From CAYJAZ01 sp964369185 (lineage in GTDB: Bacteria; Desulfobacterota; Desulfovibrionia; Desulfovibrionales; Desulfovibrionaceae): DNA of 25,320 nucleotides. The position numbers and the translations under genes were made by a program. This document shows, piece by piece, positions 7,696 through 14,957 of the stretch. The notes beneath the pieces were generated by a model. The model was not told the DNA's origin. It saw only the letters and a list, made by a program, of their open reading frames with translations, and made no database searches. The stretch's first letter is position 1, and every line of letters starts with the position of its first letter. The stretch spans positions 1 to 25,320 of the forward strand of contig CAYJEN010000019.1 in the NCBI GenBank assembly GCA_964369185.1. The letters run 5' to 3'.

Positions 7696-8160
7696 ATGAC
7701 TAAAGAAATTTTAGCAAGTCCTGTAGAGTTTGCAAAAAAACTTTTAGTTGCGCTCTGCTTTGAACAATATCTTCGCTTTTTCTTCTTGGATATTCCAGAT
7801 GATGCAGACGATGAAGAACCGGCAATTTTACACGTGCCGGATGAAACTGTAAAAGAAGTTCAAGAAAATAATCCGGAACTTTTACCTCTATTAAATGCCT
7901 TGCAAGACAAAGCGATTACTTTTGAGCAATCAAGAGCAGCAGTTGTTGAACAAGCAGCTTTTCTTATGGGATTAGACCCTGACGACTATGAATACAAAAA
8001 AACAGCGTCAGAAGTTTCAGTAAGCGAATTTTTCCAAGATGAACTTTTAGAGTTTCATAGCTGGGTTCAAGAAATGGACGAAACTCAAGATTACACTATG
8101 CGCATCCCATTTCACCAATGGTTAGCCACTTATAGGCTGTGGAGAGAAGAGGCGCATTAA
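7696..8160 (+). CDS. Acidic conserved-looking protein of unknown function
   Basis: A 154-residue protein I do not recognise. It opens with a hydrophobic-aromatic stretch (LLVALCFEQYLRFFFLDIP, about residues 16-34) directly followed by the acidic run DDADDEEP. The rest is helical and rich in Asp, Glu and Gln, ending with FHQWLATYRLWREEAH. No signal peptide, cysteine pair or catalytic motif is visible; the aromatic stretch is too short and charged at its end to be a clear membrane segment. An AAAGGAG ribosome site 7 bases before ATG and codon use like its neighbours support it as real. Its stop is 3 bases before the first EamA gene, so it is probably cotranscribed with the transporters. Confidence 0.8.
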   Translation: MTKEILASPVEFAKKLLVALCFEQYLRFFFLDIPDDADDEEPAILHVPDETVKEVQENNPELLPLLNALQDKAITFEQSRAAVVEQAAFLMGLDPDDYEYKKTASEVSVSEFFQDELLEFHSWVQEMDETQDYTMRIPFHQWLATYRLWREEAH

Positions 8161-8163
8161 TAG

Positions 8164-9039
8164 ATGAATAATCAATCCAAAAATAATATATCGTCATCAC
8201 ACATGCAAGGCGTGCTTTGCTTGATGACTTCGCTTTTATTTTTTTCGGGTGTTGATATTTGTTCAAAGTTGATTGTTAGCTATGGTTCACCGGTTTTTAT
8301 TAATATTATTAGATACATTCTTTTAATTTTAGCTATTTATCTAATAATGGGTAAAGAAAACAGAAAGGCTGAACTAAAAAATCGTGATAGGTTTGACTTA
8401 ATTCTTAGAGGAGTTTTTCAAGGTGGTACAGGTTTGTTTTATTTGTTCGCCGTACAAACTCTTCCTTTGAATTTAACCTCATCTCTTTACTTTACAGCAC
8501 CTCTATTTATTGTGGCTTTATCACCGCTGGTATTAAAAGAGACTGTAAGTTTAAAACAGTGGATTGCTGTTTCAATTGGAATGGTTGGAATGTTTATTAT
8601 TCTACGCCCTACACTTGAAGCAGATTTAACAGGCGTGTTATGGATTTTAACTGCGATGGTTTGTTATGTTTTTTTACAAATCTATACACGTAAACTTTCT
8701 TTTAAAGTAAGCCCTTGGCATCAAATCCTTTATGGAAATATTGGAGCTTTAGTACTAGGCTTATTCGCACTTCCTCTATTGGATTCTGTTCCTAGCAGTC
8801 TGCCTTTTTCCTTTTTTATTACCATAACGGCAATGGTTTCTTTAACGATTGGTGGACAAATTTTTTTAGTAAAAGCATTTAGTAAAGCACCTGCATCAAG
8901 TTTAGCTCCTTTTAATTACTTTCAGCTTTTGTTTGTACTTACTCTTTCCTATATTATTTTAGGTGAGAGTATTGGTAATATGACCTTTGTTGGTGCGATT
9001 ATAATTATCTGCGGCGGAATTTTAGCATCACGAAAATAA
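8164..9039 (+). CDS. DMT-superfamily EamA-type transporter, first of a tandem pair
   Basis: 291 residues with about ten hydrophobic segments arranged as two EamA repeats, the layout of drug/metabolite exporters in the inner membrane. The repeats start near LLFFSGVDICSKLIV and LTGVLWILTAMVCYVFLQIYTRK, and each ends in a conserved FxxPLFIVALSPLVLKE- or FQLLFVLTLSYIILGE-type helix. Substrate cannot be predicted; candidates are amino acids, nucleosides or other small metabolites. It starts 3 bases after the stop of the acidic protein (TAATAGATG) with only a distant GAGG as ribosome site, which suggests translational coupling. A second EamA gene follows at once. Confidence 0.9.
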   Translation: MNNQSKNNISSSHMQGVLCLMTSLLFFSGVDICSKLIVSYGSPVFINIIRYILLILAIYLIMGKENRKAELKNRDRFDLILRGVFQGGTGLFYLFAVQTLPLNLTSSLYFTAPLFIVALSPLVLKETVSLKQWIAVSIGMVGMFIILRPTLEADLTGVLWILTAMVCYVFLQIYTRKLSFKVSPWHQILYGNIGALVLGLFALPLLDSVPSSLPFSFFITITAMVSLTIGGQIFLVKAFSKAPASSLAPFNYFQLLFVLTLSYIILGESIGNMTFVGAIIIICGGILASRK

Positions 9040-9057
9040 TAGCATTTGGATAAAAAA

Positions 9058-9957
9058 ATGTTTCAAAAAAATCCTCGTAAAGCACTCATTTTGGGTGTTT
9101 CCACTATTTTAATGTGGTCAAGTGTATCAACAGCATTTAAAATTGCACTAGATACTTTAGAGCCATTTCAATTAATTTTTCTTGGTCTTTTAACTGCAAG
9201 CATAATACTTGCTACTTATGTTTTATATACTGGCGAGTGGAAAAGTATTAAAGCAATTACAAAAAAAGACTGCATTAATATTTTTGCGCAAGGCTTAGCT
9301 TTATATTTTTATTATCTTTTCTTATTTTCAGCTTATGAATTGCTTCCGGCACAAATTGTTCAACCAATAAATGCAACGTGGGCATTTGTTCTTGCTCTTA
9401 TGAGTACGGTTGTTCTAAAAGAAAAATTTTCGCTTGGCGAAGGTTTTGGAATGATGATAGCTTATGGAGGTGTTGTTGTAATCGCTCTTGGCGGTGCAGG
9501 AGCAGGTGATTCCGGCTTTGATGTAACAGGAATTGCTTTTTCAGTTATTTGTACTGTATTTTTGGGTGCTTACTGGATTATCAATAATAGATGTACTCTT
9601 AGCCATAAACTTTCACTTCTACTAGGTTTTTTTGTGGCTTCAATGTTAGCTCTTATTACATTGGTTGTAAGTCAAACAAGCTTTGATAATCTTACAATGG
9701 TATCGTTCTTTTCAGTGCTTTATCTAGGCTTGTTTGAATGGGGAATACCATTTTTGACGTGGTCTTTAGCTTTACGACTTACGAATTCAATCCCTATGAT
9801 TAGTTCTTTATCATTTTTTACACCATTTTTATCATTAATTTTTGTAAGCTTCATTTTGAAGGAGCCGATTTTATGGACGACAGTGATAGGAATTGTACTC
9901 ATTGTTGGGGGTACTATAGTGCAACAAAAGTTCAAAAAATCTAGAGAGTTAAGGTAA
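9058..9957 (+). CDS. DMT-superfamily EamA-type transporter, second of a tandem pair
   Basis: About 299 residues with ten predicted membrane segments in two EamA halves, for example LGVSTILMWSSVSTAFKIAL at the start of the first and FSVICTVFLGAYWIINNR in the second. It is a diverged paralogue of the preceding transporter. An upstream TTG at 9046 would extend it by four residues, but it has no ribosome site. ATG at 9058 has GGA seven bases before it and is preferred. The gene lies about 18 bases after the first transporter, so the two are cotranscribed and may work together as a heterodimer or on related substrates. Substrate unknown. Confidence 0.88.
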   Translation: MFQKNPRKALILGVSTILMWSSVSTAFKIALDTLEPFQLIFLGLLTASIILATYVLYTGEWKSIKAITKKDCINIFAQGLALYFYYLFLFSAYELLPAQIVQPINATWAFVLALMSTVVLKEKFSLGEGFGMMIAYGGVVVIALGGAGAGDSGFDVTGIAFSVICTVFLGAYWIINNRCTLSHKLSLLLGFFVASMLALITLVVSQTSFDNLTMVSFFSVLYLGLFEWGIPFLTWSLALRLTNSIPMISSLSFFTPFLSLIFVSFILKEPILWTTVIGIVLIVGGTIVQQKFKKSRELR

Positions 9958-9983
9958 AAAAATAAAACTTTTAATTTAACTCT

Positions 9984-10029
9984 TGCATTTAAATATTTAA
10001 ACTGTTACTAACAGTGAGTTAGATAATAT
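9984..10029 (+). promoter_or_regulatory. atpB upstream region with two perfect palindromes
   Basis: TTTAAATATTTAAA (9988-10001) is directly followed by ACTGTTA-c-TAACAGT (10001-10015). A TTGCAT at 9984-9989 overlaps the first, and a GATAATAT stretch (10022-10029) could be a -10 element with a poor -35 (ACTGTT) formed by the second palindrome. An operator over the promoter is plausible. The half-site TGTTA resembles the Rex half-site TTGTTAA, but the one-base centre is shorter than a normal Rex site. Confidence 0.4.
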
Positions 10030-10055
10030 ATTAAAAATGTAGTTTGGAGGACACA

Positions 10056-10778
10056 ATGGCTGCAGCAGGTTTACCACCTACCCTATTGTTCGCTAAAATG
10101 GCGAACTTGTACGAAATTGAAATTGCCGGCGCTACTATTGGATTTGTTCATGTATTTTATACATGGGTGGGTCTTGCTATTCTTGCGGGAATTGGTTATT
10201 TGGTGAAAAAAAATGTTCGTATGGTTCCAGGAAAACTTCAATCTTTCTTTGAATTTCTGGTTGATACATTAGAAACATTTATTGTCAGCAACATTGGCGA
10301 AAAAGGAAGACGTTTTGTTCCTTTACTCTGCGGTATTTTTATCTTTATTCTAACAATGAACCTTATTGGTCTAGTACCGGGTTGTGATGCTCCTACAGCT
10401 AACTTGAACACAACTGCTGCTATGGCTCTTTTTGTTTTTGTTTACTATAACGTTATTGGTATCAAAACACACGGTTCACACTACATTCAGCACTTTACAG
10501 GAACAAACAAAGCTTTAGTTCCTTTAATGTTCCCACTTGAAATTATTTCACATGTTGCACGTCCGTTATCACTTACATTGCGTTTGTTCGGTAACATCTT
10601 CGGTGAAGAGATTACACTTGTTATCTTCTTTAGCTTTGGTGCTGCAATTTCAGTTGGTGCTTTAGTTGGAACAGTTCCACTATATTTCTTATTTATGCTT
10701 GCTAAAACTTTACAAGCATTTATCTTCTTTATTCTTACTATGACCTATATTAAAGGTGCCTTAGAGCACGCACACTAG
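10056..10778 (+). CDS. atpB: F0F1 ATP synthase subunit a
   Basis: Membrane stator subunit that conducts ions to the c ring. 240 residues with about six membrane helices. The essential arginine is Arg176 in LSLTLRLFGNIFGEE, and other typical segments are MNLIGLVPG (101-109) and FILTMTYIKGALEHAH at the end. The start is ATG at 10056 with GGAGG 5 bases upstream; the open frame upstream to a TTG at 10044 lies across that ribosome site and is not used. atpE follows after 81 bases. No atpI precedes it and no F1 genes are present, so the F0 and F1 genes are split, as I recall for D. vulgaris. Confidence 0.96.
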   Translation: MAAAGLPPTLLFAKMANLYEIEIAGATIGFVHVFYTWVGLAILAGIGYLVKKNVRMVPGKLQSFFEFLVDTLETFIVSNIGEKGRRFVPLLCGIFIFILTMNLIGLVPGCDAPTANLNTTAAMALFVFVYYNVIGIKTHGSHYIQHFTGTNKALVPLMFPLEIISHVARPLSLTLRLFGNIFGEEITLVIFFSFGAAISVGALVGTVPLYFLFMLAKTLQAFIFFILTMTYIKGALEHAH

Positions 10779-10859
10779 AAATTAGTGTTAGGTTTAGCTA
10801 CTCACTTTATGGGGAATGGCCATCTGGTCAAAATTATAAACTACTTTTAGGAGTATATC

Positions 10860-11183
10860 ATGCGTAAATTGGTTCTTATTGCTTTAAACACTGTTGCTTT
10901 CTTAGCTGTTGCTAGCCTTGCTTTTGCTGCTGACGTTGACGGAACAGCAATCGGTCTTTCAACAATCGGTATGACTTTCGGTATTGCTATTGCAGCAGCT
11001 GGTTGTGGTCTTGCACAAGGTCTTGCTATTAAATCTGCTTGTGAAGGTACATCACGTAACCCTGAAGCAGCTGGACAAATCTCACAATCACTTATTCTTG
11101 GTCTTGCGTTTATCGAATCACTTTGTATCTACGCATTGCTTGTAGATCTTATCCTTCTTTTTGCTAACCCATTCTTGGCATAA
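10860..11183 (+). CDS. atpE: F0F1 ATP synthase subunit c with signal-like leader and Na+-type ligands
   Basis: 107 residues; the rotor-ring proteolipid. It is longer than the usual 70-90 residues because of an N-terminal leader (MRKLVLIALN to AFAAD, 1-25) that looks like a cleavable signal. Helix 1 has GCGLAQG with Gln53, the polar loop is GTSRNPEA, and helix 2 has FIESLCIYALL with the ion carrier Glu86, Ser87 and Tyr91. The Gln-Glu interval of 33 and the Glu-Ser and Glu-Tyr intervals of 1 and 5 equal those of Gln32, Glu65, Ser66 and Tyr70 in the Na+-binding Ilyobacter c subunit. The proline at the position of Pro28 is Cys49 here. Ribosome site TTTTAGGAG. A strong terminator follows. Confidence 0.96.
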   Translation: MRKLVLIALNTVAFLAVASLAFAADVDGTAIGLSTIGMTFGIAIAAAGCGLAQGLAIKSACEGTSRNPEAAGQISQSLILGLAFIESLCIYALLVDLILLFANPFLA

Positions 11184-11217
11184 TTAGCAAGATTGAAAGA
11201 TAATCTTTGATAAATAA

Positions 11218-11264
11218 AGCGGGAAGGGTTTGCAATATATCCTCTTCCCGCTTGTTTTTTATTT
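11218..11264 (+). terminator. Rho-independent terminator after atpE
   Basis: AGCGGGAAG (11218-11226) pairs perfectly with CTTCCCGCT (11244-11252), followed by TGTTTTTTATTTT. It separates the atpBE transcript from rex, although read-through is possible since rex begins only 46 bases on. Confidence 0.92.
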
Positions 11265-11309
11265 TAGCATGAGAATAATTTAACAATATTTTATAAAGTA
11301 GAGTTTACC

Positions 11310-11951
11310 ATGACTTCAGCAAAAAATGAACGTATACCACGTGCAACGTTATTAAGATTAGCAACTTATCTTCAAGTTTTAGAGCATATGAATAAAGAAG
11401 GTGTGCAGGTAATTGCCTCTGATCCTCTAGCTCAAGCTTGTGAAGTAAATGCATCTCAAGTACGTAAGGATTTGGCTTACTTTGGTGAATTTGGTGTTAG
11501 AGGCGTAGGATACTATGTTTCGTTTTTACTTGAAGCGATTAAGGCTTGTTTACATGTGAATAGAACATGGCGAGCTTGTCTTATAGGTGCAGGTAATATG
11601 GGTAGAGCTCTTATTCATCATCAAGAGTTCAGAAATAGAGGCTTCTTCCTAGTAGCTGCTTTTGATTGTGATCCATTTAAAATTGGTGAAAATATTTATG
11701 GCTTAGAAATTCAGTGCACAAAGACTCTTCCTGAAGTAGTTGCAAAAGAAAATATCGAGATTGGTATTATTGCAACACCGCCGGAAAGAACTCAACGTGC
11801 GGCAACACAACTTGTTGATGCCGGAGTTAAAGGGATTTTAAATTTCTCTGCTGCTCGCATAACAGTTCCAAATCATGTTTTTGTAGAATATGTTGATTTC
11901 TTCCATCAGATATACGCACTTACCTTTAATATTTCTACAAAAGGTCACTAG
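11310..11951 (+). CDS. rex: Redox-sensing transcriptional repressor Rex
   Basis: 213 residues. The winged-helix DNA-binding domain spans about 1-80, with the recognition region CEVNASQVRKDLAYFGEFGVRGVGY starting at residue 44. A Rossmann NAD(H)-binding domain follows, with GAGNMG at 93-98, and a C-terminal swapped helix. Rex leaves its operators when NADH is high and so tunes respiratory and fermentative genes. I recall that Rex in D. vulgaris is encoded beside atpB-atpE and represses sulfate adenylyltransferase; the same order is seen here. The ribosome site before ATG (TAGAG) is weak. It is followed by a very stable terminator. Confidence 0.95.
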   Translation: MTSAKNERIPRATLLRLATYLQVLEHMNKEGVQVIASDPLAQACEVNASQVRKDLAYFGEFGVRGVGYYVSFLLEAIKACLHVNRTWRACLIGAGNMGRALIHHQEFRNRGFFLVAAFDCDPFKIGENIYGLEIQCTKTLPEVVAKENIEIGIIATPPERTQRAATQLVDAGVKGILNFSAARITVPNHVFVEYVDFFHQIYALTFNISTKGH

Positions 11952-12019
11952 GTTATATTGCTAGATTCATAAATTTTGTTCTTTTAAAAACAACCTTATT
12001 TATAGAATAGATAAAATTA

Positions 12020-12068
12020 AGGGAAAAGAAATTACTTGTCTAAAGTGAATTTCTTTTCCCTCTTTTTT
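12020..12068 (+). terminator. Rho-independent terminator after rex
   Basis: Perfect 14-bp stem AGGGAAAAGAAATT (12020-12033) / AATTTCTTTTCCCT (12048-12061) with a 14-base loop, then CTTTTTT. Confidence 0.93.
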
Positions 12069-12100
12069 AAAATTTTTTTAGATAAATATTTATAGAAATT

Positions 12101-12129
12101 TTGACATTTTAAACTAAATCAGATATAAA
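12101..12129 (+). promoter_or_regulatory. Strong sigma-70-type promoter for the DUF362 gene
   Basis: TTGACA (12101-12106), exactly 17 bases, TATAAA (12124-12129): the best promoter match in the window. Start expected near 12136, giving a leader of about 30 bases to ATG at 12168, which has AAGGAG 8 bases upstream. Confidence 0.75.
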
Positions 12130-12167
12130 AAATAGAGAGATAGATTTTACATTCTAAGGAGTTTTTA

Positions 12168-13283
12168 ATGACTAAGTCAGCTGTATATTTTACTGATATG
12201 CGTTGTCCTGTTGGGACAAGTTTACAAGACAAACTTGAAAAACTTATCCGAAAAGCAGGAATTGGCGATATAGCAATGCAAAATAAATTTGTTGCTATTA
12301 AACTACACTTTGGTGAACCGGGTAACCTTTCATTTTTACGCCCTAACTTTTCAAAAACTGTGGCAGATGTCGTAAAAAGTCTTGGTGGTCAACCATACTT
12401 AACCGACTGTAACACACTATATGTAGGGCGCAGAAAAGATGCGTTAGAACATATTACATCAGCTTATGAAAATGGCTACTCACCATTTTCTACCGGTTGC
12501 CATATCCTTATTGGTGATGGACTAAAAGGTACTGATGAAGTTGAAGTTCCACTTGAAAATTGCACATACTTTAAAAGTGCAAAGATTGGTAGAGCTGTTA
12601 TGGATGCCGATATTTTCATTTCTCTTACCCACTTCAAAGGGCATGAGATGACAGGCTTTGGCGGTACAATTAAAAACATCGGTATGGGTTGCGGAAGCCG
12701 TGCTGGTAAAATGGATATGCATAGCGACGGTAAACCAACTGTTGATCAAGAAAAGTGTACTGGTTGTAAAGTTTGTACCAGATACTGTGCTCATGATGCT
12801 ATAACAGTTGCTGAGCGTAAAGCTTCTATTGACCACACTAAATGTGTTGGCTGCGGTAGATGTATTGGTGTATGTAACTTTAGCGCAACTACAGCTCCTT
12901 TCGATGCAAATTCAGATACTTTAAATTGTCGTATGGCTGAATATACACTTGCGGTTGTACAAAATAGACCACAATTCCATATCAGCATAGTAAACCAAGT
13001 TTCACCTTACTGTGATTGTCATAGCGAAAATGATTCTGCTATCGTTCCTGATATTGGTATGTTTGCATCGTTTGACCCTGTAGCTCTTGATAAAGCATGT
13101 ATTGATGCTGTTAATGCTGCACCTGCAATTGGAGGAAGCATTATGAGTGATTGCGGTTGTAATCATGGGCATATAGGCGATCATTTTAAAGCTATCCACC
13201 CAACAACTAACTGGCGTAGTCAGATAAAGCACTCCGAGCAAATTGGGCTTGGAAGTGGTGAGTACGAACTTATAACAATTTAG
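12168..13283 (+). CDS. DUF362 protein with two 4Fe-4S ferredoxin motifs
   Basis: 371 residues. The N-terminal DUF362 part includes KLHFGEPGN (about 45-53), DADIFISLTHFKGHEMTGFGGTIKNIGMG (about 146-174) and a C-terminal DPVALDKACIDAVN segment. Inserted in it are two cysteine quartets, C197/200/203/207 and C226/229/232/236, each of the CxxCxxCxxxC type that holds a 4Fe-4S cluster. Such proteins are common in anaerobes and are presumed cytoplasmic electron carriers or reductases of unknown substrate. It has its own strong promoter. A hairpin separates it from the sigma-54 activator gene 59 bases downstream. Confidence 0.9.
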   Translation: MTKSAVYFTDMRCPVGTSLQDKLEKLIRKAGIGDIAMQNKFVAIKLHFGEPGNLSFLRPNFSKTVADVVKSLGGQPYLTDCNTLYVGRRKDALEHITSAYENGYSPFSTGCHILIGDGLKGTDEVEVPLENCTYFKSAKIGRAVMDADIFISLTHFKGHEMTGFGGTIKNIGMGCGSRAGKMDMHSDGKPTVDQEKCTGCKVCTRYCAHDAITVAERKASIDHTKCVGCGRCIGVCNFSATTAPFDANSDTLNCRMAEYTLAVVQNRPQFHISIVNQVSPYCDCHSENDSAIVPDIGMFASFDPVALDKACIDAVNAAPAIGGSIMSDCGCNHGHIGDHFKAIHPTTNWRSQIKHSEQIGLGSGEYELITI

Positions 13284-13290
13284 TTATATT

Positions 13291-13325
13291 TATAGAGGGG
13301 AAAAGTTACTCTTTTCCTCTCTATA
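13291..13325 (+). terminator. Long hairpin between the DUF362 gene and the sigma-54 activator
   Basis: TATAGAGGGGAAAAG (13291-13305) pairs with CTTTTCCTCTCTATA (13311-13325) over 15 bp with one G-U pair and a 5-base loop. Only ACTTGATTTTGG follows, so the T run is poor. It ends 17 bases before the next ATG. It may be a partial terminator, an attenuator or an RNA-processing site that limits expression of the regulator. Confidence 0.6.
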
Positions 13326-13342
13326 CTTGATTTTGGAAATTT

Positions 13343-14935
13343 ATGCCGAATACACAAAAAAATATACGTTCAAGTAGTGTCTTTAAAGTAGCTAAAGGCT
13401 TAGTTAGTCAGGTTGTGACTCCTACGACACGATCTGAATTTTTTGCTACGCTTACAGCTCTTTTAGAGGAACAATTTCACTTCGATAGACTTTGCATAAA
13501 TCTTTATAATCAAGAAACTGGCAGACTTACTCTTTTTGCAGATGCAGAAGGAACAGTGGTTTCATCTTTATCTTCGGTACGTGTAGCCGGAGAAAATACG
13601 GTAGCGGGAAAGGTTATTGCTTCTCGTGGTCCACTAGTTATTACAAATTTAGCACGATATTTTTCTGAAAGTGAAATTCATCCGCTCACTGAGGCTGGTC
13701 TATCAACAACAATGGCTTTTCCACTTGTTGTAAATGAGCAGCTTTTAGGAACACTTCACTGCTCGTTTCAAAATGAACCGGATTATTTATACGCATATAC
13801 AGAATTTCTTTTGGAACTTTGCCCCTTTATAGCATCAAGCCTTGCTCTTATCCTTGCGCTTGAACATACTGATATAGTTTTACAACCGCATGATAATATA
13901 GAGTTTAATGATAAAGATAGATTTATTGTTGGAACAGGTATTATGAATGATCTGCTTCAACAGGTTCAAATTATCGCAAAGTTAGATATTCCTGTATTAA
14001 TTTTAGGGGAAACAGGAACTGGTAAAACTTTACTAGCACAACATATTCATAGATTAAGTAACAGAAAATTTAAGAACTTTGTTAAGGTAAATTGCCCTGC
14101 ACTTGTTCCATCGCTTTTTGAAAGTGAGCTTTTTGGGCATGCAAAAGGAGCTTTTACAGGTGCGGCAACGAAGAGAATCGGTAGATTTGAGCACGCACAT
14201 AATGGGACTCTCTTTCTTGATGAAATAGCAGAACTATCACCGGAAATGCAAAGTAAACTACTTCATGCATTGGAAGAAAAAACTTTTGAACGAGTAGGTG
14301 AAAGCTCAACTCTTTCTGTTGATACTCGCCTAATTACAGCAACAAACGTTAATATTTCCGAAGCGTTGTCAAAAGGAAGTCTACGTTCAGATTTTTATTA
14401 TAGATTAGCGTGTTACACTATTACTCTGCCACCTCTTCGTGAAAGACAAGGCGATATAATTCCTCTTTTTACATATCTTGGCGAACAAGCAGCAAAAAGC
14501 TTAGGCTTAGCAAGACTTAGACCATCTGAAAAAGTAAAAGAAATTCTAAAAAATTATACATGGAAAGGTAATGTTCGCGAACTTAAAAATATTATTCAGC
14601 AATTACTTATCCAACAAGCAGTGCATAAAAAAATAAGAGTGCAAGATGTTGAAGCTTTGCTTGATAAAAGTAGTCAACTCTATGCAATACCAACAAAAAA
14701 TGATGCGCCTTTATCTAAAAATAAAGAAGAAAGTATTTCAGATACTCAAGTGCATTCATCTTATTCAGAAAATATATCTGAACTTTCATTGCGTGATAAT
14801 GAAAAGCGTATGATACTTCAAGCACTAAAAGAGTGCCACGGACGAATTTCAGGTCCGCATGGAGCTGCAAAAAAGCTTGGTATTCCTCGTTCAACACTAC
14901 AATACAGAATGAAAAAGCTTAATATAGAACTTTAG
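13343..14935 (+). CDS. Sigma-54-dependent transcriptional activator with N-terminal GAF domain
   Basis: 530 residues in the order GAF (about 25-175), AAA+ (about 192-425), linker, Fis-type helix-turn-helix (about 490-530). The AAA+ part has Walker A GETGTGKT (222-229), the sigma-54-contacting GAFTGA loop (269-274) and Walker B FLDE (291-294). The C-terminus is GAAKKLGIPRSTLQYRMKKL. The protein should drive RNA polymerase with RpoN at -24/-12 promoters in response to a small ligand or redox cue bound by the GAF domain, as in the FhlA/NorR group. There is no receiver domain. I found no convincing TGGCAC-N5-TTGC promoter in this window, so the targets probably lie elsewhere. The ribosome site is weak (TTTTGGA). 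Confidence 0.93.
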   Translation: MPNTQKNIRSSSVFKVAKGLVSQVVTPTTRSEFFATLTALLEEQFHFDRLCINLYNQETGRLTLFADAEGTVVSSLSSVRVAGENTVAGKVIASRGPLVITNLARYFSESEIHPLTEAGLSTTMAFPLVVNEQLLGTLHCSFQNEPDYLYAYTEFLLELCPFIASSLALILALEHTDIVLQPHDNIEFNDKDRFIVGTGIMNDLLQQVQIIAKLDIPVLILGETGTGKTLLAQHIHRLSNRKFKNFVKVNCPALVPSLFESELFGHAKGAFTGAATKRIGRFEHAHNGTLFLDEIAELSPEMQSKLLHALEEKTFERVGESSTLSVDTRLITATNVNISEALSKGSLRSDFYYRLACYTITLPPLRERQGDIIPLFTYLGEQAAKSLGLARLRPSEKVKEILKNYTWKGNVRELKNIIQQLLIQQAVHKKIRVQDVEALLDKSSQLYAIPTKNDAPLSKNKEESISDTQVHSSYSENISELSLRDNEKRMILQALKECHGRISGPHGAAKKLGIPRSTLQYRMKKLNIEL

Positions 14936-14957
14936 TAGCTATATTATAGGAGTGTGC

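Noticed and set aside
10001..10015. ACTGTTACTAACAGT as a Rex operator
   Set aside because: Half-sites resemble Rex half-sites, but Rex operators have a longer spacer, so the palindrome is kept only as an unassigned operator.
12522..12836. 104-codon minus-strand open frame inside the DUF362 gene
   Set aside because: Antisense shadow of a gene with intact cysteine motifs.
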